Source: Burkholderiaceae bacterium (GTDB lineage Bacteria > Pseudomonadota > Gammaproteobacteria > Burkholderiales > Burkholderiaceae). Taken from it: DNA of 7,018 bases. Within the stretch, counting starts at the first letter, position 1, and every line of letters begins with the position of its first letter. Positions 1-6,093 of the stretch are shown here, piece by piece. The translations under genes and the position numbers were made by a program. Location of the stretch: positions 1-7,018 of the forward strand of contig CANBPJ010000091.1 of the NCBI GenBank assembly GCA_947371415.1, in the 5' to 3' direction. The notes beneath the pieces were generated by a model that searched no databases, was not told where the DNA came from, and worked only from the letters and a program-made list of their open reading frames with translations.

Positions 1-525
1 GCTGCCGTGAGTTCTTTGCTGTATTTCAATCGCTCTGCCCAGTATGAGGCTTACTTTATTTACTTCATTGGCTCATATGGCCTTGGCGTGTTGGCCTATC
101 TTGCCAAGAACTTTACCGATAAAAAAATTCAGAGCTTAGCCAAGCTTGCACTGATCGCCATCGGCGTGATTATTGCTGTGTCTAGCTTCCAACAAATCTG
201 GATGCGGAATTTTCTAGCTTGGTTTGCAGCGCTACTGCTATTAGCGTGGGGTAATGTAAGTTATCCATCGGCATCGGGTTCTCAGCTAAAAGCTGCCGCC
301 CTTTCTGCTATTGCTTGGGCTAGCCCACGCTCTTACTGTGCGTTCTTAATTCACTTTGCTTTTATCTTATTGGCCAATACGATTTATATCGCCTCTGGCT
401 TGCATGCCCATGAGAGCGGGATCCTTGCAATCAGCTTGATGTTCGGAGTGCTGGCCTGTAGTGGTGTTGCAGCGAACTATTTGTATCGCTGGGTTGAGGT
501 TCCCTCAACCAAGCTCAAAATCTAA
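1..525 (+). CDS. Membrane acyltransferase (acyltransferase family 3 type), C-terminal part
   Basis: This is the 3' part of a gene whose beginning lies left of the window. The frame is open from base 1, so the GTG at 7 is probably an internal valine codon. The visible 174 residues hold several hydrophobic membrane segments. Near the end is SYCAFLIHFAF, resembling the conserved SxxxYLIHxP stretch of family 3 acyltransferases. It closes with YRWVEVPSTK, like the usual Y-x-x-E-x-P end of the family. Such inner-membrane enzymes move acetyl or other acyl groups onto surface sugars, lipopolysaccharide or similar acceptors; the acceptor here cannot be told. The N-terminal catalytic region is outside the window, so activity cannot be judged. 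The gene converges on darP with 9 bases between the stops. An OpgC-like or other multi-pass acyltransferase subfamily is possible. Confidence 0.7.
   Translation, partial: AAVSSLLYFNRSAQYEAYFIYFIGSYGLGVLAYLAKNFTDKKIQSLAKLALIAIGVIIAVSSFQQIWMRNFLAWFAALLLLAWGNVSYPSASGSQLKAAALSAIAWASPRSYCAFLIHFAFILLANTIYIASGLHAHESGILAISLMFGVLACSGVAANYLYRWVEVPSTKLKI
492..510. terminator. Perfect 8-bp hairpin at the convergent gene ends
   Basis: GGTTGAGG at 492-499 and CCTCAACC at 503-510 form a perfect 8-bp stem with a TTC loop. It lies in the last codons of the acyltransferase gene, about 25 bases beyond the darP stop when read leftward. Neither strand has a clear run of T directly after the stem, so it is not a classic Rho-independent terminator. 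It could protect the 3' ends of the two convergent transcripts or be a by-product of coding for the conserved E-x-P tail. The stem is certain; the role is not. Confidence 0.3.
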
Positions 526-534
526 ATAACTTCT

Positions 535-1062
535 TTAAATACCCATATCTTTTAATACACGGAAGATTTCTCGATAAGCCTTGGGTGGCTTGTTCATTTC
601 CTTTTCTTTACGTGCATTGCGAATCAGCGTGCGCATATTCTGAATATCCATATCGGGATATTGCTCAATCATCTTGGTAAACGTTTCATCATTTGCAATC
701 AATCGATCGCGAAAGGATTCGAGATGGTGAAGCTTTGCCGTTTCAGCTTTGCTCACACCTTGAATGGCATCCAAACGTTTCTGAATAGCGTCTAATTCTT
801 CTTCGTCCAAGAAACGCATGAGTTTTCCAAGGTATTGCTTGTGACGACGAATCGCTTCAAAACTTTTGATTTTGTTGGTTTCCGCAATAGCAGCTTTAAT
901 AGCCTCATCCATGGGAACGGTTTTTAGGGCATCGCTACTGAGGGCTGCCAGAACTTCGGCCAGCTTCTGGCGTTCGGTCATCAGGCGCTTTAGCTCAGAT
1001 TTGCTTGGCCCTTCGTCAAGATCGACTTTCTTGGGGGTACGGTTCTTTTCATTGACGTGCAT
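535..1062 (-). CDS. darP: Ribosome biogenesis protein DarP (YjgA, DUF615 family)
   Basis: This 175-residue, charged, mostly helical cytosolic protein has no membrane segment or signal peptide. It matches the YjgA family along its length. PSKSELKRL at residues 19-27 corresponds to the family's VSKSEIKR start. KSFEAIRRHKQYLGKLMR at 67-84, LESFRDRLI at 114-122 and RTLIRNARKEKEMNKPPKA at 144-162 match conserved blocks of the E. coli protein, including the near-invariant RTLIRNAxKEKExNKPPK. In E. coli, DarP binds late 50S precursors and helps mature the peptidyl-transferase centre. The start is ATG at 1060-1062. An in-frame TAA lies just 12 bases upstream, so no longer form is possible, although the Shine-Dalgarno site is poor. 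The N-terminal extension is less acidic than that of E. coli. The gene is divergent from the GMC oxidoreductase. Confidence 0.95.
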   Translation of the reverse strand: MHVNEKNRTPKKVDLDEGPSKSELKRLMTERQKLAEVLAALSSDALKTVPMDEAIKAAIAETNKIKSFEAIRRHKQYLGKLMRFLDEEELDAIQKRLDAIQGVSKAETAKLHHLESFRDRLIANDETFTKMIEQYPDMDIQNMRTLIRNARKEKEMNKPPKAYREIFRVLKDMGI

Positions 1063-1175
1063 GGCGTCATTTTAGACGGGTATTTAGGGTATTTGGCTTA
1101 ATTGCTTAATTTCTTCATAAAGAGAAATGTAGTAAATAATAGGGTTTAAGAAAATAGACCTATATAAATAGAGAT
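1063..1175. promoter_or_regulatory. Divergent promoter region between darP and the GMC oxidoreductase
   Basis: This 113-base AT-rich spacer must carry the start signals for both divergent genes. The best rightward sigma-70 candidate I can read is TTGGCT (1093-1098), a 17-base spacer, then CATAAA (1116-1121), each matching 4 of 6 consensus bases. Other AT-rich -10-like strings (AATAAT at 1135-1140, TATAAA at 1163-1168) lack a matching -35 box. I could not identify a leftward promoter for darP. No clear operator palindrome was seen. Confidence 0.35.
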
Positions 1176-2810
1176 ATGAACTCAGCTTCCCCAGCAAACC
1201 TATACGACTACATCATCATCGGTGCTGGTAGTGCTGGCTGTATGCTGGCCAAGCGCTTGACTGAGAATCCCGCTAAGCGTGTACTTTTAATTGAGGCTGG
1301 CAAGAATGACAACTACATCTGGATTCATGTGCCGGTGGGTTATTTGTATTGCATTGATAACCCTAGGGCGGATTGGCGTTTTAAGACGGCTGCCGAACAA
1401 GGCTTGAATGGCCGTTCATTGCTTTACCCACGTGGCAGGGTGCTAGGCGGCTGCTCCTCTATTAACGGCATGATTTATATGCGTGGCCAAGAGGGGGATT
1501 ACGCCGCTTGGGTTAAAGCAACGGGTGATGACGCTTGGTCTTGGGAAAACGCCTTAAGACGTTATAAAGAATTCGAGGATTACCACGGTCACGCCAATGA
1601 ATGGCATGGCAAAGGCGGCGAGTGGACTGTATCAAAGCAGCGCTTGCGTTGGCCCATTATGGATGTTTTTAGAGAGGCTGCAGTTCAGGCAGGTATTCCT
1701 GCATCCGATGACTTTAACCAAGGTGATAACTTTGGCGTGGGTTACTTTGATGTGAGTCAGCGCAAGGGTTGGCGCCTCAATACTTCAAAAGCATTTTTGC
1801 GTGATGCCGCTAAGCGCTCCAATCTCACAGTCATCACTGAGGCCATGGTCAATAAACTCTTAATTGATCCAAGCTCTAAAAGTTGTTATGGTGTGCAATT
1901 TACCAAAGACGGCAGAGTGACTGAAGTGCATTGCGATACCTCTCATCGAGGTGAGGTGATTCTCAGTGCCGGAGCGATTGGTAGTGTGCAGGTCTTAGAG
2001 CGTTCCGGTATTGGCTCGGCGAGTCACCTTAATCAATTGGGTATTCCAGTGATGGCAGATTTACCGGGTGTAGGTGAGAATCTGCAAGACCATTTGCAAT
2101 TACGCATGATCTATAAAGTGAGCGGCATTAAGACGCTTAATACAAAAGCAAATTCATTGCTTGGTAAATTCATGATTGGTATGGAGTATGTATTTAAGCG
2201 CTCTGGGCCAATGTCAATGGCGCCATCGCAGTTGGGCGCTTTTGCTCACAGCTCTCCCGATCAGCAGTCTGCCAATGTTGAATATCACGTTCAGCCTTTA
2301 TCGCTAGAAAAGTTTGGTGAAGATTTGCATTCGTTCAATGCAATTACAGCCAGTGTGTGCAATTTACGGCCCACCTCTCGCGGTAGTGTTCACATTAGCT
2401 CCCTTGATCCAGAGGCGCCGCCGGTGATTGCACCAAATTATTTGTCTACCGACGAAGATCGTAAGGTGGCCGCAGACTCATTGCGCCTCACGCGCAAGAT
2501 AGTGCAGAGTCCAGCACTACAACCCTATACACCTGACGAGTACAAACCTGGTAAACAGTATCAAACTGATGAAGAGCTGATTAAAGCTGCTGGTGATATT
2601 GGCACGACGATTTTTCATCCAGTGGGAACTTGCAAGATGGGGCGCGATGATGATCCTATGGCAGTTCTCGACTCTCAATTGCGGGTGAGGGGCATATATC
2701 ACCTGAGAGTAGTTGATGCCTCCGCGATGCCGTTTATTACATCGGGTAATACCGCGGCGCCCACTATGATGATTGCGCAACGCGCTGCCGAATTGCTCAC
2801 TGGTGAATAG
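1176..2810 (+). CDS. FAD-dependent GMC oxidoreductase (choline/alcohol dehydrogenase type)
   Basis: This 544-residue flavoenzyme is about the length of BetA and AlkJ (roughly 550). It should oxidise an alcohol group and pass electrons from FAD to a carrier; the substrate is unknown. The FAD dinucleotide fold starts at residue 11 with YDYIIIGAGSAG (G16, G18, G21) and a ribose-binding Glu at 40. GMC signature 1 is at 87-104 (GRVLGGCSSIN). Signature 2 is near 264-280 and ends in SGIG, but in a VQVLER context rather than the common PQLLML. The catalytic pair is His481 (FHPVGTCKMG) and Asn525 (SGNTAAPT). Their 44-residue spacing equals that of His466 and Asn510 in choline oxidase. Phe520 stands where many relatives have His (MPH). 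There is no signal peptide. The ATG start fits the fold, but the Shine-Dalgarno site is weak and close (AGAG at 1170-1173). The gene appears coupled to the exporter downstream. Calling it choline dehydrogenase would go beyond the sequence. Confidence 0.93.
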   Translation: MNSASPANLYDYIIIGAGSAGCMLAKRLTENPAKRVLLIEAGKNDNYIWIHVPVGYLYCIDNPRADWRFKTAAEQGLNGRSLLYPRGRVLGGCSSINGMIYMRGQEGDYAAWVKATGDDAWSWENALRRYKEFEDYHGHANEWHGKGGEWTVSKQRLRWPIMDVFREAAVQAGIPASDDFNQGDNFGVGYFDVSQRKGWRLNTSKAFLRDAAKRSNLTVITEAMVNKLLIDPSSKSCYGVQFTKDGRVTEVHCDTSHRGEVILSAGAIGSVQVLERSGIGSASHLNQLGIPVMADLPGVGENLQDHLQLRMIYKVSGIKTLNTKANSLLGKFMIGMEYVFKRSGPMSMAPSQLGAFAHSSPDQQSANVEYHVQPLSLEKFGEDLHSFNAITASVCNLRPTSRGSVHISSLDPEAPPVIAPNYLSTDEDRKVAADSLRLTRKIVQSPALQPYTPDEYKPGKQYQTDEELIKAAGDIGTTIFHPVGTCKMGRDDDPMAVLDSQLRVRGIYHLRVVDASAMPFITSGNTAAPTMMIAQRAAELLTGE

Positions 2811-3732
2811 TACAAAAACGCATCACAGCAGTCAGTCACCCCATCAGCTGCCCGCGAGCCATCTTTTATTGGCTTTAGGGATTGTTGCGGTGTGGGGCAC
2901 CAACTTCGTGGTCATTAAGAATAGCCTCTCTGCATTTCCACCATTTTATTTTGCAGCCCTGCGCTACTTTTTTGCATTGTTGCCCATGGTCTTTTTTATT
3001 CCCAGGCCAAAGGTATCCTGGGGCAACCTGTGTATTTATGGAGTGGCTACTGGAGTAGGGCAGTTCGGTGTGATGTACTACGCCATTAATAGCCAGATCT
3101 CCCCAGGCTTGGCATCGCTAGTGATTCAGACTCAGGTTTTCTTTACCATTGGTTTTGCGATGTTTTTTGCTAAAGAGGGCCTCAAGCGATATCAGGCAGT
3201 TGCAGTAGCAGTGGCAATGACGGGTCTTGGAATTATTGCGCTGCACACAGATTCAACAACGACTTTCTGGGGTATTGCCTTGGTGGTGTTTTCAGGCCTC
3301 TCTTGGGGTATTGCCAATACTGTGAGTCGCCAGGCTGGATCTATCAATATGTTGTCCTATGTAGTCTGGGCTAGCGCTTTCTCCATTCCACCTCTCGTGC
3401 TGATTGCCCTGGTCTTTGAGGGGGGAGTGGTTCACTTGTGGGATGTCACACTCGCAGCCCCAACAGGGGCTTGGATCGGGGTGCTTTGGCAGTCCTGGGG
3501 TAATACTTTATTTGGTTACGCCGCTTGGGGCTGGCTCTTATCAAAACACCCCGCCGCAGTCGTGGCGCCAGCACCTTTGCTGGTACCCATTTTTGGCATG
3601 GGGGCATCTGCCTTCTTTCTGGATGAGTCCTTGCCAGCCTGGAAAGTCATGGCGGCCGGTTTAGTCATTGCTGGCTTGGTAGTCAATCTTTTCTGGCCCA
3701 GCTTGCGAGAACAAATCCGTAAGTTTTTTTAA
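2803..3732 (+). CDS. eamA: EamA-family (drug/metabolite transporter) exporter
   Basis: This 309-residue inner-membrane protein has about ten hydrophobic segments in two similar halves, the usual DMT/EamA layout. It closely resembles E. coli EamA (YdeD, 299 residues), which exports O-acetylserine and cysteine. Shared stretches include VWGTNFVVIK at 30-39, an IPRPKV-like block at 66-71, PGLASLVIQTQVFFT at 101-115 and VAPAPLLVPIFG near 254-265. Substrate in this species is inferred, and other amino acids or metabolites are possible. GTG at 2803 is preferred: it gives a normal-length N-terminus just before the first membrane helix and overlaps the oxidoreductase stop by 8 bases. TTG at 2773 would add 10 residues and overlap by 38. 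The next ATG would delete the first helix. No good Shine-Dalgarno site precedes GTG, which fits translational coupling to the upstream gene. Confidence 0.88.
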   Translation: MNSTKTHHSSQSPHQLPASHLLLALGIVAVWGTNFVVIKNSLSAFPPFYFAALRYFFALLPMVFFIPRPKVSWGNLCIYGVATGVGQFGVMYYAINSQISPGLASLVIQTQVFFTIGFAMFFAKEGLKRYQAVAVAVAMTGLGIIALHTDSTTTFWGIALVVFSGLSWGIANTVSRQAGSINMLSYVVWASAFSIPPLVLIALVFEGGVVHLWDVTLAAPTGAWIGVLWQSWGNTLFGYAAWGWLLSKHPAAVVAPAPLLVPIFGMGASAFFLDESLPAWKVMAAGLVIAGLVVNLFWPSLREQIRKFF

Positions 3733-3748
3733 AACGACTTTTTTCTCC

Positions 3749-3787
3749 AAGGGGTAATGTAAAACCCTAATACAAAGCCCTTTTTTT
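3749..3787 (+). terminator. Possible weak terminator after the exporter gene
   Basis: AAGGG (3749-3753) can pair with CCCTT (3778-3782), and the overlapping GGGT (3752-3755) can pair with ACCC (3764-3767). A run of T from 3781 to 3787 follows. The stems are only 4-5 bp and one loop is long, so this is a weak call. It rests mainly on the T run between a finished operon and a new promoter. Confidence 0.3.
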
Positions 3788-3796
3788 GCCTCTACA

Positions 3797-3825
3797 TTGA
3801 CTGTAAGATGGATATTCGTTTTAGT
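3797..3825 (+). promoter_or_regulatory. Candidate sigma-70 promoter of the Liv-type transporter operon
   Basis: TTGACT (3797-3802, 5 of 6 consensus bases), a 17-base spacer and TTTAGT (3820-3825, 4 of 6) make a plausible promoter. Transcription would start near 3832 and give a leader of about 45 bases before the binding-protein ATG. A second -10-like box, TTTAAT at 3847-3852, lacks a good -35 element. No operator could be identified. Confidence 0.45.
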
Positions 3826-3868
3826 CGTACCTAAAAAAAGAATTTATTTAATTAGCATTTTTAGTCAT

Positions 3869-3873
3869 GGAGA
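3869..3873 (+). promoter_or_regulatory. Shine-Dalgarno site that fixes the livK-like start
   Basis: GGAGA lies a few bases before the ATG at 3878. It supports that start over a TTG at 3797 that would add 27 residues. The ATG reading also puts a proper signal peptide at the very N-terminus, and the longer reading would begin inside the candidate promoter. Confidence 0.8.
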
Positions 3874-3877
3874 CTTT

Positions 3878-5062
3878 ATGAACATTCGTCGTCACATTTT
3901 TGCGGTAGCTGCTGCTGCAATGCTCTCAACCGGCGCTTACGCTGCCGATATCAAAGTGGGCGTTATTGGCCCATTCACAGGCGGCTCATCCTCAATGGGT
4001 GTGAGTATGCGTGATGGTGTGCGCTTGGCTACAAAAGAAATCAACGCTGCTGGTGGTATCAACGGCAACAAAATCGTTTTGGTTGAACGCGATGACGAAG
4101 CTAAAAACGAACGTGGCGTACAAATCGCTCAAGAATTGATTAACAACGAGAAAGTAGTTACTGCTTTTGGTTATATCAATACTGGTGTTGCCTTGGCATC
4201 CCAGCGCTTCTTCCAAGAGGCGAAGATTCCAGTGATTAACAACGTTGCAACCGGAACTTTGATCACAAAACAGTTCCCAAGTGCGCCTGAAAACTATGTT
4301 TTCCGCACATCTGCTGCTGACAATATTCAAGCTCCAATGATTGCTAAAGAAGCGGTTGAGAAGCGTGGCTTGAAGAAGGTTGCCATTCTGGCTGACTCTA
4401 CAAACTATGGTCAATTGGGCCGTGAAGACTTAGAGAAGGCATTAAAGACCTACGGCGTAACTCCAGTGGCTACTGAGAAGTTCAATCTGGGTGACGTTGA
4501 TATGACATCTCAGTTGCTCAAGGCAAAAAATGCTGGTGCAGATGTGATTTTGACTTACGCAATTGGACCTGAGTTGGCGCAAATTGCAAACGGTATGGCC
4601 AAATTGGGTTGGAAAAAACCTTTGATCGGTAGCTGGACATTGTCCATGGCTAGCTTTATTGATACAGCCGGTAAGAATGGTAACGGTGCAACCATGCCAG
4701 AAACATTCATTCAAAGCCCAGCAACTACTCCAAAGCGTAAGGCTTTCGTGGAGGCATACCTCAAGGATTTCAAACCTAAGAATGGCATCATCGCTTCCCC
4801 AGTTTCCGCTGCTCAAGGTTATGACTCTGTTTACTTATTTGCAGCTGCGGTGAAGCAAGCCAATAGCACAGAAGGTCCTAAGCTCCTGGCTGCCTTGCAA
4901 GATTTGAAGGCTCCAGTTGATGGCGTAGTCATGACTTACAACAAGCCATTCTCCGCGACTGACCATGAAGCAATTAAGGCTAAAGACGTAGTGATGGGCG
5001 TAGTTGAGAACGGCCGTGTTGAGTTCTTGAACGCTGAAGATGCTACTGCGAAGAAGAAGTAA
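3878..5062 (+). CDS. livK: Periplasmic substrate-binding protein of a branched-chain amino acid-type ABC importer
   Basis: This 394-residue protein of the Leu/Ile/Val-binding type (Peripla_BP_6) captures the ligand in the periplasm and delivers it to the LivH/LivM permease. A signal peptide is clear: basic MNIRRH, a hydrophobic Ala-rich core, then likely cleavage after AYA at residue 22. The mature protein begins with the family pattern IKVGVIGPFTGG (25-36) and KEINAAGGINGNKI (53-66). The first-lobe ligand region falls around GYINTG (98-103) and NNVATG (121-126). These differ from the Ser/Ala-Thr motif of classic LivJ/LivK, so the ligand may be another amino acid or a small organic acid or amide. 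The tail is lysine-rich (AKKK). A good Shine-Dalgarno site and upstream promoter fit high expression. The symbol is assigned by family and by the adjacent livH and livM, not by proven specificity. Confidence 0.9.
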   Translation: MNIRRHIFAVAAAAMLSTGAYAADIKVGVIGPFTGGSSSMGVSMRDGVRLATKEINAAGGINGNKIVLVERDDEAKNERGVQIAQELINNEKVVTAFGYINTGVALASQRFFQEAKIPVINNVATGTLITKQFPSAPENYVFRTSAADNIQAPMIAKEAVEKRGLKKVAILADSTNYGQLGREDLEKALKTYGVTPVATEKFNLGDVDMTSQLLKAKNAGADVILTYAIGPELAQIANGMAKLGWKKPLIGSWTLSMASFIDTAGKNGNGATMPETFIQSPATTPKRKAFVEAYLKDFKPKNGIIASPVSAAQGYDSVYLFAAAVKQANSTEGPKLLAALQDLKAPVDGVVMTYNKPFSATDHEAIKAKDVVMGVVENGRVEFLNAEDATAKKK

Positions 5063-5077
5063 TTAAGGCCTTGCAGA

Positions 5078-5123
5078 TGCGTGGGTTTTAATATTTATCC
5101 CGCACTGCAGCATTAAAGTAGTG
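5078..5123 (+). other. Two small stem-loops ahead of the main livK-livH hairpin
   Basis: TGCGTGGG (5078-5085) can pair with CCCGCA (5099-5104) if one T bulges. CACTGC (5103-5108) can pair with GTAGTG (5118-5123) with one G-U pair and a 9-base loop. The two share bases 5103-5104, so they cannot both form completely. They are weak alone, but they sit directly before a very strong stem and may belong to one structured spacer. Confidence 0.3.
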
Positions 5124-5128
5124 AAACT

Positions 5129-5159
5129 GCAAAGCGCCGCCCTCAAAGCGGCGCTTTGC
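5129..5159 (+). terminator. Strong 12-bp hairpin between livK and livH (attenuator or mRNA-stabilising)
   Basis: GCAAAGCGCCGC (5129-5140) and GCGGCGCTTTGC (5148-5159) form a perfect GC-rich 12-bp stem with the 7-base loop CCTCAAA. No T run follows directly (next bases TTACAATG), so full Rho-independent termination is unlikely by the usual rule. In binding-protein importers such as malE-malF, an intergenic stem-loop protects the binding-protein message from 3' exonucleases, giving it an excess over the membrane subunits. That is the likeliest role here; partial termination is the alternative. Confidence 0.7.
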
Positions 5160-5214
5160 TTACAATGACGAATTCGTTAATAAAACAGTTTTTAGATTTT
5201 TTTGGGTCCACACC

Positions 5215-6093
5215 ATGGAAATGTTTGCACAAATCCTCTCGAGCGGAATAGCGGTAGGAATGATCTATGCGGTCATTGCTTTCGGCTTTCAGCTTACTTT
5301 TGCCACTTCTGGTACTTTGAACTTCGGTCAAGGCGAGGCCTTAATGTTAGGCGCATTAGTTGGCTTAACTTGCGTAGATACCTTTGGTATGAATTACTGG
5401 GTCATGATTCCAGTAGTCTGTTTGTTTGGAATGCTGCAGGGTGGCTTTGTTGAACTCATCGGCGTGCGTCCAGCCATCAAAATTAAGTCTGAGTTTGGCT
5501 GGATTATGTCCACCATTGCTCTTGGCATCATTTTCAAGAACGTGGCTGAAAATATCTGGGGTCGTGATGCATTGCCATTCCCATCCCCTTTACCAATGGA
5601 GCCAATGAGCTTCTTGGGCGCGAATATTCTGCCAATGGAAATCTTGGTGGTAGTCGGCGCTTTAGTCATGATGTTGTTGGTGGAGTTCTTCAACCGCAAA
5701 ACTATTTACGGTAAAGCAGTGGTTGCCACAGCAAATGATCGTGATGCAGCCGGCTTGATGGGCATCAATACCAGCATGGTCATCACCTTCTCGTATGCAT
5801 TGTCTTCATTGACTGCAGCGTTTGCTGGAGTATTAATTGCGCCATTGACATTGACTGGTGCAACTATGGGTGGCGCATTAGGCCTGAAAGCTTTCGCTGT
5901 TGCCATTATTGGTGGCCTCTCAAGCGGCATGGGAATCATCGTAGGTGGCTTGATTCTGGGAATCGTTGAGACTGCTACTGGCTTTTATATCTCTACTGGC
6001 TATAAAGATGTGCCGGGTTTGATCTTGCTCTTACTTGTGCTTGCATACAAACCATCTGGCCTCTTTGGTAAATCTGCGATTAAGAAAGTTTAA
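5215..6093 (+). CDS. livH: Branched-chain amino acid-type ABC importer permease LivH
   Basis: This 292-residue inner-membrane permease of the LivH/BraD family (E. coli LivH is 308) has about eight hydrophobic segments. It starts with the family pattern GIAVGMIYAVIAFGFQLTF (11-29), followed by LNFGQGEALMLGA (35-47), matching the usual INFAHGExxMLGA. The cytoplasmic loop thought to contact the ATPase is at 164-207: IYGKAVVATANDRDAAGLMG, then an Ala-rich helix ending in FAGVL. GGLSSGMGIIVGG (233-245) is the conserved glycine-rich loop. It should pair with LivM to form the channel. ATG at 5215 is preferred, although its Shine-Dalgarno site is only a GGG at 5204-5206; ATG at 5221 is a close alternative. 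The weak site and the hairpin upstream would keep its level below that of the binding protein. Its stop overlaps the livM start by one base. Confidence 0.93.
   Translation: MEMFAQILSSGIAVGMIYAVIAFGFQLTFATSGTLNFGQGEALMLGALVGLTCVDTFGMNYWVMIPVVCLFGMLQGGFVELIGVRPAIKIKSEFGWIMSTIALGIIFKNVAENIWGRDALPFPSPLPMEPMSFLGANILPMEILVVVGALVMMLLVEFFNRKTIYGKAVVATANDRDAAGLMGINTSMVITFSYALSSLTAAFAGVLIAPLTLTGATMGGALGLKAFAVAIIGGLSSGMGIIVGGLILGIVETATGFYISTGYKDVPGLILLLLVLAYKPSGLFGKSAIKKV

Noticed and set aside
866..1075. Rightward 69-residue hydrophobic, Ser/Arg-rich open frame opposite darP.
   Set aside because: darP is conserved along its whole length on the other strand, and this frame has no family resemblance.
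2517..2780. Leftward 87-residue open frame opposite the end of the GMC oxidoreductase gene.
   Set aside because: It is antisense to the conserved catalytic end of the enzyme and has no recognisable domain or ribosome site.
3797..3877. A 27-residue N-terminal extension of the binding protein starting at TTG 3797.
   Set aside because: It would overlap the likely promoter and bury the signal peptide. The ATG at 3878 has a proper GGAGA site and a textbook signal sequence.
3992..4816. Two long leftward open frames (3992-4414 and 4442-4816) opposite the binding-protein gene.
   Set aside because: They lie wholly antisense to a clear gene, have low-complexity stretches such as a His-Thr run, and resemble no family I know. 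They are shadow frames.
5129..5159. The livK-livH hairpin as a mobile repeat (REP-like) element.
   Set aside because: I saw no second copy of the stem sequence in this window, so a repeat family cannot be supported from here.
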